A stretch of DNA of 46,914 bases, taken from positions 1 through 46,914 of the forward strand of contig JAFQBA010000031.1 of the NCBI GenBank assembly GCA_017416845.1. Direction: 5' to 3'. Made by a program: the position numbers and the translations under genes. The notes below the pieces were generated by a model. The model was not told where the DNA came from. It saw only the letters and a list, made by a program, of their open reading frames with translations, and searched no databases. Source of the stretch: Clostridia bacterium. Lineage in GTDB: Bacteria > Bacillota > Clostridia > UMGS1810. This document shows positions 17,920 through 26,774 of this stretch, in pieces; the first letter of the stretch is position 1, and each line of letters starts with the position of its first letter.

Positions 17920-18285
17920 TTATTCTATTTTTGCGTGATACCCCTGACCGTCTTTGTAAACCTCAAACTGCACAGGTTCACCCGATTTCCACACGGTTAC
18001 AACCGGTGAATCAAAGATCTCGCGATCTGCTGTTGATTTTTCTTTGTTAATCGACATATACCCATTTAGGTTTGCAAGGGTTAATTCTAATACATCTTCG
18101 TTATCACAGTATGACACGTAATCTTCAAAACCCTCTATTGTTACCTTATACAAATCGGTTATTACCGAATACCCCTCGGATAAATCATTGTACTCTCCGA
18201 ATTTTGCCAGTTCTCCATTAGAGAGAACTAATCTGAAATCAATCTCCTTGTTATTATGGTTGTCAAAATCTAATTTATTGAGATT
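17920..18285 (-). pseudogene. 5'-truncated small gene of unknown function
   Basis: An open minus-strand frame with protein-like composition: ...FRLVLSNGELAKFGEYNDLSEGYSVITD then FEDYVSYCDNEDVLELTLANL, ending FEVYKDGQGYHAKIE. The only start codons inside are weak (TTG 18153, no ribosome binding site). The reading frame continues upstream without a start into the 87-bp direct repeat, whose edge (18256) is where the unique part of the fragment ends. I read it as a gene that lost its beginning when the repeat arose. A short TTG-started product of 77 residues is still possible. I recognise no family. Confidence 0.5.
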
Positions 18286-18342
18286 TCAACATCGCGTGTG
18301 TAGCCTGCTGATTTTTTCAATGAGTCCTGCTCATTACGATAG
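18256..18342. repeat. 87-bp direct repeat, left copy
   Basis: 86 of 87 bases match 21766-21852 (single difference t18301/c21811), same orientation, 3510 bp apart. The pair brackets the BspA-like gene and tRNA-Thr. On the minus strand both copies contain the same short reading frame ending ...SLKKSAG-TRDVEISIN followed by a stop, which may be the relic of a longer gene. Confidence 0.9.
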
Positions 18343-18489
18343 CCGTACGACATCTTACAAACCCTTGTAAATTAAGGATTTTGGCATTTTTTTCTAATGC
18401 CACAATGCCATTCGTTGCCCAAGCTTTTAATGTTTTTTGTGGTTTTTGATGATTTTTCTTTTATTTGGCATCAAAGTGTTTATTGATTA

Positions 18490-18518
18490 TGGACAAATAT
18501 ATATTTATATGATATAAT
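18490..18518 (+). promoter_or_regulatory. Promoter of BspA-like gene
   Basis: TGGACA (18490-18495), 17-bp spacer, TATAAT (18513-18518), ending 46 bp before the GTG start. Confidence 0.75.
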
Positions 18519-18564
18519 TATTACATATGTAAAAATTATCACTTTTAAGAAAGGTGGCAAAGTA

Positions 18565-21531
18565 GTGAAAAAGAAATTATTACTGACGTCTTTAGTTATT
18601 TGCATCGGAATATTAGTTTTTGGAGTTATAAATGCATCGGCAGAAACAGAGGGTTATTTTACATACACAGTATCAAACGGAGAAGCAACCATCACCAGTT
18701 GTGATAAATCTGCAAGCGGAATTGTGACTATCCCTGATACGTTGGGAGGGTATCCGGTTACAACCATTGGATACAATCCGTTTTATGACTGTGATAATAT
18801 AACCGGTCTTGTATTTGGTAAAAATGTGAAAAGTATTGGTTCATATACAACTTTGGGTTGTGACAATATTGCTTCAATTTCAATGACTGACAGCGTGACT
18901 TCTATTGGTCAATATGCATTCGGTAATCTGGATAAGCTTGAATTTATTATACTGAGCAAAAACATTACATCTATGGGAAACGGAGTTTTACAAAATTGTA
19001 ATAATTTACGTTGGGTAGTTTTGCCTGATAAAATAACAGCATTAGTCCCTGATACATTTTCGTATTGCACAAATTTACAAAAGGTTTTTATCCCGAAAAC
19101 GGTAACAAGTATTAGTTATTATGTTTTTCAGCAATGTAACAGTTTGACCGATGTGTATTTCGGCGGCAGTCAGACTCAATGGAATAATATATCAATTACA
19201 ACTGATAATACGTCGTTATCTAGCTTAAAGACCGCCTCAATTCATTATAATACCCCAGCAAGATACACAATCAACTATAATGCAAATGGCGGGAGTAATG
19301 CTCCGGTAACACAGACAAAAATATATGACATCAGCACATACTTATCGTCTGTAAAGCCCACAAAATACGGATATACTTTCAGCAAATGGAATACAAGAGC
19401 AGATGGAACAGGTACTTCTTACAATAGCGGTGCTACTTATTCTGCTAACGCATCGGCTACACTTTATGCACAGTGGATACCTAATCAATATACAGTCAAT
19501 TATTATTCAAATGATGAAAAAAATCTTTTGCTTGCTACGTCATACCATACCTACGGAGTTACAAGGACGTTGTACAAAAACACGTATTCCAGAGCAGGAT
19601 ACAGATTTTCAGGATGGGGAATCAGCAAAAATTCTACAGCACCTAAGTATATGGATGAAGAAAGTGTGCTTAATCTTTCAACAAATAATGGTGCTGTTAT
19701 CAATCTCTATGCTATTTGGGAAATAGAGACATATACTGTAACATATGATGCTAACGGTGGAGAAAATGCTCCCGCTTCTCATTCGGCAAGGGCTTTTACA
19801 GATACAAATTTATCTTCCGATATTCCTAGGCGTGATGGATATGTTTTTGAAGGCTGGGCGGAAGATGCAACTGCAGAAACAGCACAGCATCAACCGGGTG
19901 ACACTATTTCTGTTGGTTCTGCGGATATAACTTTGTATGCAGTGTGGAGAAAATATATTGTAATAGCAAGCGGAAACTGCGATTTCAATTTAACCTGGAA
20001 TTTATATGAGGATGGTACACTTGTTATCAGTGGAATAGGAGAGATGACATGGATAAATTATTCATCCGCACCATGGCGTGAATATAGAAACTCTGTGAAA
20101 AGAGTTATCATTGAAGAGGGTGTTACAAGCATCGCTTCTTATGCATTCTCTGATTGTACCAATCTTACGGATATTGACATTGCCAAAAGTGTAACAAGCA
20201 TTGGTGATGGTGCGTTCGGTAATTGTACTGCTCTTACCCATATTGACATTTCCGAAAATGTAACAAGTATCGGTAAATATGTATTCGGTTATTGTGACAG
20301 TTTAAACAGTATACTTGTTAATGGTAACAACGCATATTATTCAAGTGATGAAAGAGGCGTATTGTATAACAAGGATAAAACCATTCTTATTCAATATCCT
20401 GCAGGCAATACAGCGATAAGCTATGTTGTTCCCGAAAGTGTCATAAGTATTGGTGATTGTGCATATCGTAATTGTACCAATTTGAGTAGCATCGATATTG
20501 CTGAGAATATTACAAGCATTGGTTATGCGGCATTCGAAAATTGCTCTGCTCTTACTGTTCTTGATATTCCCGAAAGAGTCATTAGTATCGGTAGGTTTGC
20601 ATTCAGTGGTTGCGCTGGTCTGACTGAAATGTATATTCCTGATGGTGTTACGAATATTGGCAATAGTACATTTTATAACTGTGTCGGTTTGACTAGCATC
20701 AATATTCCTGATAATGTTACAATTATTGAGGGGCAGGCGTTTCAAAAATGTACAAAATTGAGCAACATAACATTTGGAGAAAATTCAAAGCTAACAAGTA
20801 TTGGAAGTAATGCCTTCTCCGGTTGTAACAGTCTTATTGACATTGATATTCCTGAAAGTGTAGTAAGTATTGAAAGCTGTGCGTTTTATAATTGCAAGAG
20901 CATACAAAGTGTTGGCATCTCTAAAAGTGTACTTAGTATTGGAAATTGGGCATTTGGCTATTGTGATAACTTAACGGACATAAGTTTTGCAGAAGATTCA
21001 GCACTTACAAGCATTGGCGAATATGCATTTTCCGATTGCCTCAAGTTGACTAGCATGAATGTCTCTAAAAGTGTAACAGACATTGGTGAATATGCATTCC
21101 GAAATTGTACTAATTTAACAAATATAATCTTCGAGGAGGAGTCAAAGCTCACAAGCATTGGAAAATATGCCTTCCATAGCTGTAAAAATCTCGAAGCGAC
21201 ATATTATCACGGAAATAAAGAGCAATGGAACAATATATCAATCGGAAGTAATAATGATCCTCTGATAAATAATGTGATTTTTGTGAAATATACAAAAACA
21301 ACGATTTCAGAAGACGGCAAAACTTATGTTGTCAATCCTGTAAATGTTGATGAAGGCGTTACTGTGATTGTTGCCCTTTATAAAGATGATATATTTGTAG
21401 AAATACAAAGTGCAATATACAAATCAGTAGCATTAACATTTACAGCCACAAAAGACTATGACACCGTAAAAATTATGGTATGGGAAGACTTGTACACTTT
21501 AGAACCTATAACAGAGCCGGAAATAATTTAA
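18565..21531 (+). CDS. BspA-like leucine-rich-repeat surface protein with InlB-like repeats
   Basis: 988 residues. GTG start behind AAAGGTGG; signal peptide about 27 residues ending ASA|ET. Residues 28-215 hold a first block of BspA-type (LRR_5) repeats, residues about 232-460 hold three InlB B-type/Flg_new repeats (YNANGG...GYTFSKW, GYRFSGW, YDANGGENAP...GYVFEGW), and about 470-920 a second long block of 23-residue repeats of the form VTSIG-YAF-NC-NLT-I-I. The C-terminal 65 residues are beta-like. BspA-type proteins are secreted and bind host or microbial surfaces. No wall anchor is visible. It has its own promoter and terminator and is flanked by 87-bp direct repeats, so it may have moved or be a variable unit. 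Confidence 0.92.
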   Translation: MKKKLLLTSLVICIGILVFGVINASAETEGYFTYTVSNGEATITSCDKSASGIVTIPDTLGGYPVTTIGYNPFYDCDNITGLVFGKNVKSIGSYTTLGCDNIASISMTDSVTSIGQYAFGNLDKLEFIILSKNITSMGNGVLQNCNNLRWVVLPDKITALVPDTFSYCTNLQKVFIPKTVTSISYYVFQQCNSLTDVYFGGSQTQWNNISITTDNTSLSSLKTASIHYNTPARYTINYNANGGSNAPVTQTKIYDISTYLSSVKPTKYGYTFSKWNTRADGTGTSYNSGATYSANASATLYAQWIPNQYTVNYYSNDEKNLLLATSYHTYGVTRTLYKNTYSRAGYRFSGWGISKNSTAPKYMDEESVLNLSTNNGAVINLYAIWEIETYTVTYDANGGENAPASHSARAFTDTNLSSDIPRRDGYVFEGWAEDATAETAQHQPGDTISVGSADITLYAVWRKYIVIASGNCDFNLTWNLYEDGTLVISGIGEMTWINYSSAPWREYRNSVKRVIIEEGVTSIASYAFSDCTNLTDIDIAKSVTSIGDGAFGNCTALTHIDISENVTSIGKYVFGYCDSLNSILVNGNNAYYSSDERGVLYNKDKTILIQYPAGNTAISYVVPESVISIGDCAYRNCTNLSSIDIAENITSIGYAAFENCSALTVLDIPERVISIGRFAFSGCAGLTEMYIPDGVTNIGNSTFYNCVGLTSINIPDNVTIIEGQAFQKCTKLSNITFGENSKLTSIGSNAFSGCNSLIDIDIPESVVSIESCAFYNCKSIQSVGISKSVLSIGNWAFGYCDNLTDISFAEDSALTSIGEYAFSDCLKLTSMNVSKSVTDIGEYAFRNCTNLTNIIFEEESKLTSIGKYAFHSCKNLEATYYHGNKEQWNNISIGSNNDPLINNVIFVKYTKTTISEDGKTYVVNPVNVDEGVTVIVALYKDDIFVEIQSAIYKSVALTFTATKDYDTVKIMVWEDLYTLEPITEPEII

Positions 21532-21537
21532 TAAACT

Positions 21538-21570
21538 AAAAACGTCTTGCTATAAAACCAAGGCGTTTTT
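21538..21570 (+). terminator. Intrinsic terminator after BspA-like gene
   Basis: Stem 21538-21549 with 21559-21570 (one G-T pair), 9-base loop, closing T run inside the right arm. It lies 6 bp after the stop codon. Confidence 0.85.
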
Positions 21571-21620
21571 ACCTAATCAAAAGATATTGCCCAAAATGGC
21601 AACAAGATTTGGGCAACAAA

Positions 21621-21652
21621 AAGCCGTTCAGAGCAATCTGAACGGCTTTTTT
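21621..21652. terminator. Bidirectional terminator between BspA-like gene and tRNA
   Basis: Perfect 11-bp stem (21622-21632 with 21637-21647), GCAA loop, T runs on both strands. On the minus strand it sits directly after the tRNA 3' end and is its likely terminator. Confidence 0.9.
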
Positions 21653-21654
21653 GG

Positions 21655-21727
21655 AGCTGGTGATCGGACTTGAACCGACGGTCTATTGATTACGAATCAA
21701 TCGCTCTACCGACTGAGCCACACCAGC
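21655..21727 (-). tRNA. tRNA-Thr (anticodon CGT)
   Basis: The minus strand folds into a cloverleaf: acceptor GCTGGTG/CACCAGC, D arm GCTCAGTCGGTAGAGC, anticodon stem ATTGA/TCAAT with loop TTCGTAA (anticodon CGT), T arm with GGTTCAAGTCC. Discriminator is T at 21655. CCA is not encoded. Confidence 0.95.
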
Positions 21728-21765
21728 ATTTATGGGGGTTTTACAACCCCGAATATTAAAATGTA

Positions 21766-21852
21766 ATGGTTGTCAAAATCTAATTTATTGAGATTTCAAC
21801 ATCGCGTGTGCAGCCTGCTGATTTTTTCAATGAGTCCTGCTCATTACGATAG
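21766..21852. repeat. 87-bp direct repeat, right copy
   Basis: Matches 18256-18342 at 86 of 87 bases. It lies upstream of the tRNA-Thr 5' end. On the minus strand a 38-codon frame (21896-21780) opens with ATG AGT GTC and ends in the same ...DVEISIN tail as the left copy, but DNA identity runs past the stop codon, so conservation is of DNA, not clearly of a peptide. Confidence 0.9.
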
Positions 21853-22039
21853 AGATACTCGATTAAGCGGGTTACACTACACATATAGACACTCATGCAT
21901 TATAAGAGAGCAACGGATAACTCCGTTGCTCTCTACAAACAATAGGCGCTTTTTTTCTACGCAAAAACTTGCGTAAATTGGTGTAGTAATGGTGTAGTAA
22001 GGTGTCGTAAAACCTTCAATAACCTTGATTTTAAGCCAT
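21853..22039. other. Intergenic stretch with hairpins downstream of lysS
   Basis: Holds a perfect 13-bp hairpin (21905-21917 with 21922-21934), a 7-bp hairpin (21958-21964 with 21969-21975) and a triple decamer repeat. The first hairpin may end lysS transcription although its T tract is weak. Confidence 0.55.
21980..22010. repeat. Triple decamer GGTGTAGTAA
   Basis: Three near-adjacent copies at 21980-21989, 21991-22000 and 22001-22010 (the last GGTGTCGTAA). Function unknown; could be a relic of a recombinase binding region. Confidence 0.6.
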
Positions 22040-23605
22040 TTATTTGTCTAAAGGCTTCATTGTTGGGAACAACAGCACGTCTCTGATAGCTGCAGAATCT
22101 GTAAGAAGCATACACATTCTGTCGATACCAAAACCGATACCACCCGTGGGAGGCATACCGATTTCAAGAGCTCTCATGAAGTCTTCATCGGTGGTGTTTG
22201 CTTCTTCATCACCAAGAGCAAGAAGCGCTTCCTGTGCTTTAAAACGTTCTCTCTGGTCAATGGGATCATTGAGCTCGGAATAAGCATTTGCCATTTCCCA
22301 ACCGTTCATAAAGAACTCAAAACGTTCAACATATCCGGGGTGACCGGGTTTTTTCTTGGTGAGAGGTGAAATCTCAATGGGATGGTCCATAACAAATGTG
22401 GGTTGAATGAGATGTTCTTCAACAAATTCTTCAAAGAAGAGATTGAGAATGTCGCCTTTCTGATGGTGTTCTTCATATTCAACATGGTGCTCTTTAGCTG
22501 CTGCACGCGCTTCTTCAACAGTATTAATTTCGTTAAAGTCAACACCGGAATATTTTTTAACTGCATCCAGCATAGTAATTCTCTCGAAGGGTTTCCCGAG
22601 ATCCATTTCGATGCCGTTATACACAATTTTTGTTGTACCGAGAACTTCTTGCGCCACATGACGATAGAGGTTTTCGGTGAGATCCATCATGCCGTGATAG
22701 TCGGTATATGCCTGATAGAGCTCCATGAGTGTGAACTCGGGGTTGTGACGTGTGTCAAGACCTTCGTTTCTGAACACTCTGCCGATTTCATAAACTCTTT
22801 CAAGTCCGCCAACAATGAGACGTTTGAGATAGAGTTCAAGAGAAATACGAAGTTTGAAATCTTCGTCAAGAGCATTAAAATGTGTTTCAAAGGGTCTTGC
22901 AGCCGCACCGCCTGCATTGGAAACAAGCATGGGTGTTTCAACTTCAAGAAAATTCTGAGCATTGAGATAGCTTCTGATTGAAGAAATGATTTTTGAACGC
23001 TTGATGAAGGTGTCCTTAACATCAGCATTCATGATAAGGTCAACATATCTCTGACGGTAACGAAGGTCGGTATTTGTCATACCGTGGAACTTTTCGGGCA
23101 GAGGCTGAAGTGATTTTGAAAGCAAAGTCACATTTTCCACTCTGATGGAAATTTCGCCTGTCTGTGTGGTGAAAACTTCACCGGTTCCGCCTACGATATC
23201 ACCAATGTCGAGTTTTTTGAAACGGTTATATTCATCTTCACCCAAAATATCTTTTTTTACAAAGAGCTGAATCTGACCCGACATATCTGCCACATGAAGA
23301 AAGCCAACCTTACCCATGCCTCGTTTGGACATGATTCTGCCTGCTACAGTCACCTTCTGACCGTCAAGTGCCGAAACCTTTGCCATGATTTTTTCAGGTT
23401 CGTCACTGCCTCGTTTGGTGATTTCACGTTCTTCCTCTGTGTAGTTGTCTTTTATTTCGGCGGCGGTGTGGGTTCTGTCAAATTTTGTAATTTCAAAAGG
23501 ATCCATCCCCGCATCCTGAAGCTCTTTAAGCTTGTCTCTGCGAATCTGAAGGATTTCGCTGAGATCGGTTTCCTGAATATTTGTGTTGTTTGTCTGTTCA
23601 CTCAT
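22040..23605 (-). CDS. lysS: Lysyl-tRNA synthetase, class II
   Basis: Charges tRNA-Lys with lysine in the cytoplasm. 521 residues. The N-terminal OB-fold anticodon domain (about 65-180; VAGRIMSKRGMGKVGFLHV) is followed by the class II core with motif 1 (FLEVETPMLV), motif 2 (FRNEGLDTRHNPEFTLMELY) and motif 3 (GGIGFGIDRMCMLLT). The start ATG 23605 follows GGAGGG. greA lies 35 bp upstream on the same strand, an arrangement frequent in Clostridia, and both are read from the greA promoter. Confidence 0.98.
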   Translation of the reverse strand: MSEQTNNTNIQETDLSEILQIRRDKLKELQDAGMDPFEITKFDRTHTAAEIKDNYTEEEREITKRGSDEPEKIMAKVSALDGQKVTVAGRIMSKRGMGKVGFLHVADMSGQIQLFVKKDILGEDEYNRFKKLDIGDIVGGTGEVFTTQTGEISIRVENVTLLSKSLQPLPEKFHGMTNTDLRYRQRYVDLIMNADVKDTFIKRSKIISSIRSYLNAQNFLEVETPMLVSNAGGAAARPFETHFNALDEDFKLRISLELYLKRLIVGGLERVYEIGRVFRNEGLDTRHNPEFTLMELYQAYTDYHGMMDLTENLYRHVAQEVLGTTKIVYNGIEMDLGKPFERITMLDAVKKYSGVDFNEINTVEEARAAAKEHHVEYEEHHQKGDILNLFFEEFVEEHLIQPTFVMDHPIEISPLTKKKPGHPGYVERFEFFMNGWEMANAYSELNDPIDQRERFKAQEALLALGDEEANTTDEDFMRALEIGMPPTGGIGFGIDRMCMLLTDSAAIRDVLLFPTMKPLDK

Positions 23606-23640
23606 TGGTGAATATCCCTCCGCTTTTCAGTTTGGTAAAA

Positions 23641-24114
23641 TTATTTTGAAATTTCAATGATTTTGAGTTCAATAACTCCTCCCGGTGTTTCAACAGGAAC
23701 AATCTCTCCCACTTTTCTGCCAATAAGCGCTCTGCCTATGGGAGATTCATCGGAAATTTTGTTTGAATCGGGATCTGCTTCGGTTGAACCCACAATTGTG
23801 TAGATTTCTTCTTCATCAAAATCCGCATCATAAACCTTAACTTTTGACAAAATGCCAACTGCATCAGTGTCAACATCTGCAACGTCCACAACCTGTGCAT
23901 TTTTGAGCATTTCTTCAATTTTTGCAATTCTTTCTTCCATATTTGCCTGAGCATCCTTTGCGGCATCATATTCCGCGTTTTCCGAAAGATCGCCGAAGCC
24001 TCTTGCAATTTTGATTTTTTCTGCAATTTCTGCCCTGCCGGTTACCTTGAGATATTCAAGTTCTTCCTCAAGCTTTTTGAGACCGTCGGGTGTAAGTACT
24101 ACCGGTTTTGCCAT
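23641..24114 (-). CDS. greA: Transcription elongation factor GreA
   Basis: 157 residues, normal length. GreA enters the RNA polymerase secondary channel and stimulates cleavage of backtracked RNA. The N-terminal coiled coil ([32 protein letters not shown], with the Asp/Glu tip DLSENAEYD) and the C-terminal FKBP-like domain ([29 protein letters not shown]) are intact. It has a clear promoter 85-110 bp upstream and is followed by lysS. Confidence 0.98.
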   Translation of the reverse strand: MAKPVVLTPDGLKKLEEELEYLKVTGRAEIAEKIKIARGFGDLSENAEYDAAKDAQANMEERIAKIEEMLKNAQVVDVADVDTDAVGILSKVKVYDADFDEEEIYTIVGSTEADPDSNKISDESPIGRALIGRKVGEIVPVETPGGVIELKIIEISK

Positions 24115-24197
24115 AATTTCAATCCTAAACCTTTCTGACTTTTATTTATTATTTACTATGTGAAGCACAGATGTTGGCATAATAATATTATCATTCT

Positions 24198-24225
24198 ATT
24201 ATATCACAAAATTTAATATTGTCAA
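24198..24225 (-). promoter_or_regulatory. Promoter of greA-lysS
   Basis: Minus strand TTGACA (24225-24220), 16-bp spacer, TATAAT (24203-24198). Both boxes are perfect. Confidence 0.85.
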
Positions 24226-24296
24226 GTGAAATCACCTTATGTATACGCAATTTTTATAAAAATATTCCATTCAGTAAATTTCCCTAAATAACAAAA

Positions 24297-24326
24297 GGAA
24301 TGCAAAAATTCCTTCTGCATTCCCTC
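24297..24326 (-). terminator. Terminator of the 24343 gene
   Basis: Stem 24316-24323 with 24297-24304 (GGAATGCA/TGCATTCC), then TTTTGTT on the minus strand, 20 bp after the stop codon. Confidence 0.75.
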
Positions 24327-24342
24327 ATGTGTTTAAAACCTG

Positions 24343-26262
24343 TTAATAATCAAGATACTCAGGCACGGTAGCGTAGTGAGTGCATAAAGGGCTTATTCTT
24401 CCGAACATAGCCTCTTCACGATATACTCTGACCTGCTGCTGAACCGTTTCACCGGATTGTTCCGGATCGTCAAGCCATTCATTTGAGCAGGAAATATGAG
24501 CACCTCTCAATTCATATTTGAATATGCTCTTTATTGTGTCTTTATCAATATACACACTGCCCCCACGGTTAGTTGCCGGCAGTGATACGGTATAATCAAC
24601 TCCGTCAACGATTACAATATCCGATCCTACTGTTATAACAGCCTCATTAAAATATTCACTGCTTCCCATATTTTTGAGGGTTACAATACCATTATCATAG
24701 GAAATATCAATCAAACCCTCAACACCGTTGCTTATGCAATGCGATTCAACCATTGATCTGAGACCGAAATATCCCTCATTGAAGTAATTAATATCTATGG
24801 GAACACATGTATCCTGATAATGCCAGCACATTTCCTCCTCGTTTTGAAATTCATCGATATTCACTCCAATTTCATTTTCAGGAGACGGACATTGACGCTC
24901 AAATGTAGCATATAATTTTTTATCGATGATATTTGCATTGCCCCATATAATCTCATAGCCAAACGCTTTTTCAAGGAAGGCAAGGTCAACATAAATCAGA
25001 TTGTCAACGGAAACAACCGGATTTAATGCTGTGTGAGAAACACCATCCACCTCAAAATCAACCGATCCTACGGTCAGTTTTATTGTATCAAAATTCTCGG
25101 TATTTTCGGAATCGGAAATAACAACCGTTTCGCCATCTCTGCTTATGCTGCACGGATGAAGATTATTATGCAGTTCGTATAAAATCGAAGAAAGAGACAC
25201 ATAGAATGTTTCTTTGGCAGAAGGAACGTAATCACAGTACACAGTCAGATGATAACAGTCATCATATTTGTTTTCGTCATATACCATAAGGGTATTATCT
25301 TCAGTAAGCTCAGGTATTGCTATAACAGTGTTTTTGTCTGAGCCATTATATTCATAATTTGCCGAAAGCTTTACTTTTGCACGCTTTGTTGTGCCGTCCT
25401 TTTGGCTGACATTAAAGGAAACATTCGCTTGTGAAACCGCACTCTTTATCACGTCATCACTGTCGGTTTTAGCATAAACCTCAGCGCTGAGCTCTGCATC
25501 ATCCGGGAATATATTCAAGATATCAGCTATAAGCCCTGTATTATCAAATCCCAAATCATCGAATGCACCGTCCATAACCATTAAAACGTTGCCGGTTACA
25601 GCAGGTAATATTTCACTGTAAACAGCTTTTATCTGAGCATCAGACATGGTGAGTGTATAGCCGTCTTTCCCGGTGACAACCGTAGAGTTTGCACGGTACA
25701 AATCCTTTATGCCGTCTGTAAACTGATTTATATAATCAGCATTAGCATACTTCTTTATCTCTGCCAAAACAGTTTTATCGTCATAGCCTTTTTGTCTCCA
25801 CGCTTCCGCCACATCAAAAAGGATATATTTATCTTCGCCGGAATTAAGTAAAATTATTTCAAATTTCGGATTCGATTCATCACTTATATCGTAGCTCAGC
25901 CACTGTCCGTTTTTTGATCTTACCGTCATCTCAAGGTTTTCATTCATTTTGAGCGGAACATACACCTCAGATATGACAGCAACCTTTCCGGAAGAATAAT
26001 CATCACTGAAATCATAGTCAACACAGTACTCAAACTCAGCATCATGCAAAGCACTTACCATCGAAGTAAAATCATTTCCGTAAAATTCATCGTTGTCTAA
26101 CTCCATGTTTTCAAACACTGTCAGATCATCACATTCAAAGTTCATGCTGATTTTCACAGAGCCATTTTCGAAATCAGGAATCAGACTATCATAGACATCA
26201 GCATAAGCCGTTATGGAAAACAGCATAAGTAACCCCATAAAAATTGCAATAATCTTTTTCAT
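24343..26262 (-). CDS. Secreted protein with stalk-like (copper-amine-oxidase-N-like) segments
   Basis: 639 residues. Signal peptide MKKIIAIFMGLLMLFSITAYA, then an acidic, beta-rich region to about 370 that resembles no family I can name. Two segments near 385-450 and 530-600 have the pattern strand-VDG-strand-VYID/VDL-FLEKAFGYE-W that is typical of copper-amine-oxidase N-terminal domains used as surface stalks in Clostridia (for example VDNLIYVDLAFLEKAFGYEI). No anchor motif is present. It has a strong promoter and its own terminator, so it is a single-gene unit. AAAGGAGG precedes the ATG. Confidence 0.78.
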   Translation of the reverse strand: MKKIIAIFMGLLMLFSITAYADVYDSLIPDFENGSVKISMNFECDDLTVFENMELDNDEFYGNDFTSMVSALHDAEFEYCVDYDFSDDYSSGKVAVISEVYVPLKMNENLEMTVRSKNGQWLSYDISDESNPKFEIILLNSGEDKYILFDVAEAWRQKGYDDKTVLAEIKKYANADYINQFTDGIKDLYRANSTVVTGKDGYTLTMSDAQIKAVYSEILPAVTGNVLMVMDGAFDDLGFDNTGLIADILNIFPDDAELSAEVYAKTDSDDVIKSAVSQANVSFNVSQKDGTTKRAKVKLSANYEYNGSDKNTVIAIPELTEDNTLMVYDENKYDDCYHLTVYCDYVPSAKETFYVSLSSILYELHNNLHPCSISRDGETVVISDSENTENFDTIKLTVGSVDFEVDGVSHTALNPVVSVDNLIYVDLAFLEKAFGYEIIWGNANIIDKKLYATFERQCPSPENEIGVNIDEFQNEEEMCWHYQDTCVPIDINYFNEGYFGLRSMVESHCISNGVEGLIDISYDNGIVTLKNMGSSEYFNEAVITVGSDIVIVDGVDYTVSLPATNRGGSVYIDKDTIKSIFKYELRGAHISCSNEWLDDPEQSGETVQQQVRVYREEAMFGRISPLCTHYATVPEYLDY

Positions 26263-26296
26263 AAATATTCCTCCTTTTAATAAATTTTACAGTTTA

Positions 26297-26326
26297 ATTA
26301 TACTATATGTCTGTTTATTCTGTCAA
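26297..26326 (-). promoter_or_regulatory. Promoter of the 24343 gene
   Basis: Minus strand TTGACA (26326-26321), 18-bp spacer, TATAAT (26302-26297). Confidence 0.8.
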
Positions 26327-26372
26327 TAATTAATGATGTGAAATATGATAATGTAAATACTGTAAAGCAAAC

Positions 26373-26656
26373 TAAAAGCTTATATACAACTTTTCATGGT
26401 TTAATTCAATTTATGAAAGATTTGAGTCTATGCAGGTTAGTGCAGCCGAAAGTGTCTTTATAACCAACTATTACTGCGACGATTCGTACAAAGTCGTCAA
26501 AACCCTCTTTCAAAGAAGCCCGATATCATTTATGGTATAGCGCAGTGCAAGTTGCTTATTGAAAAACCAATCACTGCACTTAACGGGAACTGTTCTTAAA
26601 TGGAAATAACAAGAGCGGAAACTATGGTTATGATATATAACTATTTTCAGAAATGA
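26373..26656 (+). pseudogene. Decayed coding remnant(s)
   Basis: This fills most of a stretch of about 400 bp without an intact gene. A plus-strand frame from about 26375 to the stop at 26540 reads ...FESMQVSAAESVFITNYY... and looks coding, with an internal ATG at 26430, but has no ribosome binding site and ends after 36 residues. A second short frame at 26600-26656 reads MEITRAETMVMIYNYFQK, which resembles the end of an SLH domain (ITRAE...I...). I take the stretch as remains of one or more genes. Confidence 0.35.
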
Positions 26657-26716
26657 ACACAGAACTTAATCTGTGATTAGAATTATAATTTGATTTATTT
26701 TAATAATTACCATGAC

Positions 26717-26765
26717 AAAAGGCTGTAATAAAATGAATGACATCATTTTATTACAGCCTTTTTCT
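26717..26765 (-). terminator. Terminator of the pdu operon
   Basis: Perfect 20-bp stem (26717-26736 with 26743-26762), 6-base loop, ending AAAAGG/CCTTTT so that T runs occur on both strands. It lies 12 bp after the adenosyltransferase stop. Confidence 0.85.
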
Positions 26766-26774
26766 GAAAAATTA

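Noticed and set aside
18270..18353. Small peptide gene (27 residues) in the left 87-bp repeat
   Set aside because: DNA identity with the other copy continues past the stop codon and the only amino-acid change is non-synonymous, so selection on a peptide is not shown.
20100..21200. Repeated 60-70 bp periodicity that could suggest a CRISPR array
   Set aside because: The period is the 23-codon BspA leucine-rich repeat inside an intact reading frame; repeats are degenerate and there are no unique spacers.
21655..21852. tRNA-Thr as integration site with att duplication
   Set aside because: The 87-bp repeats do not overlap the tRNA 3' end and no integrase gene is in the window.
22382..22981. 199-codon plus-strand frame
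   Set aside because: It is antisense to the conserved catalytic part of lysS and has Cys/Phe/Asn-rich composition typical of a shadow frame.
23606..23640. T-box leader for lysS
   Set aside because: Only 35 bp separate greA and lysS; no room for a T-box, and the greA leader shows no T-box core.
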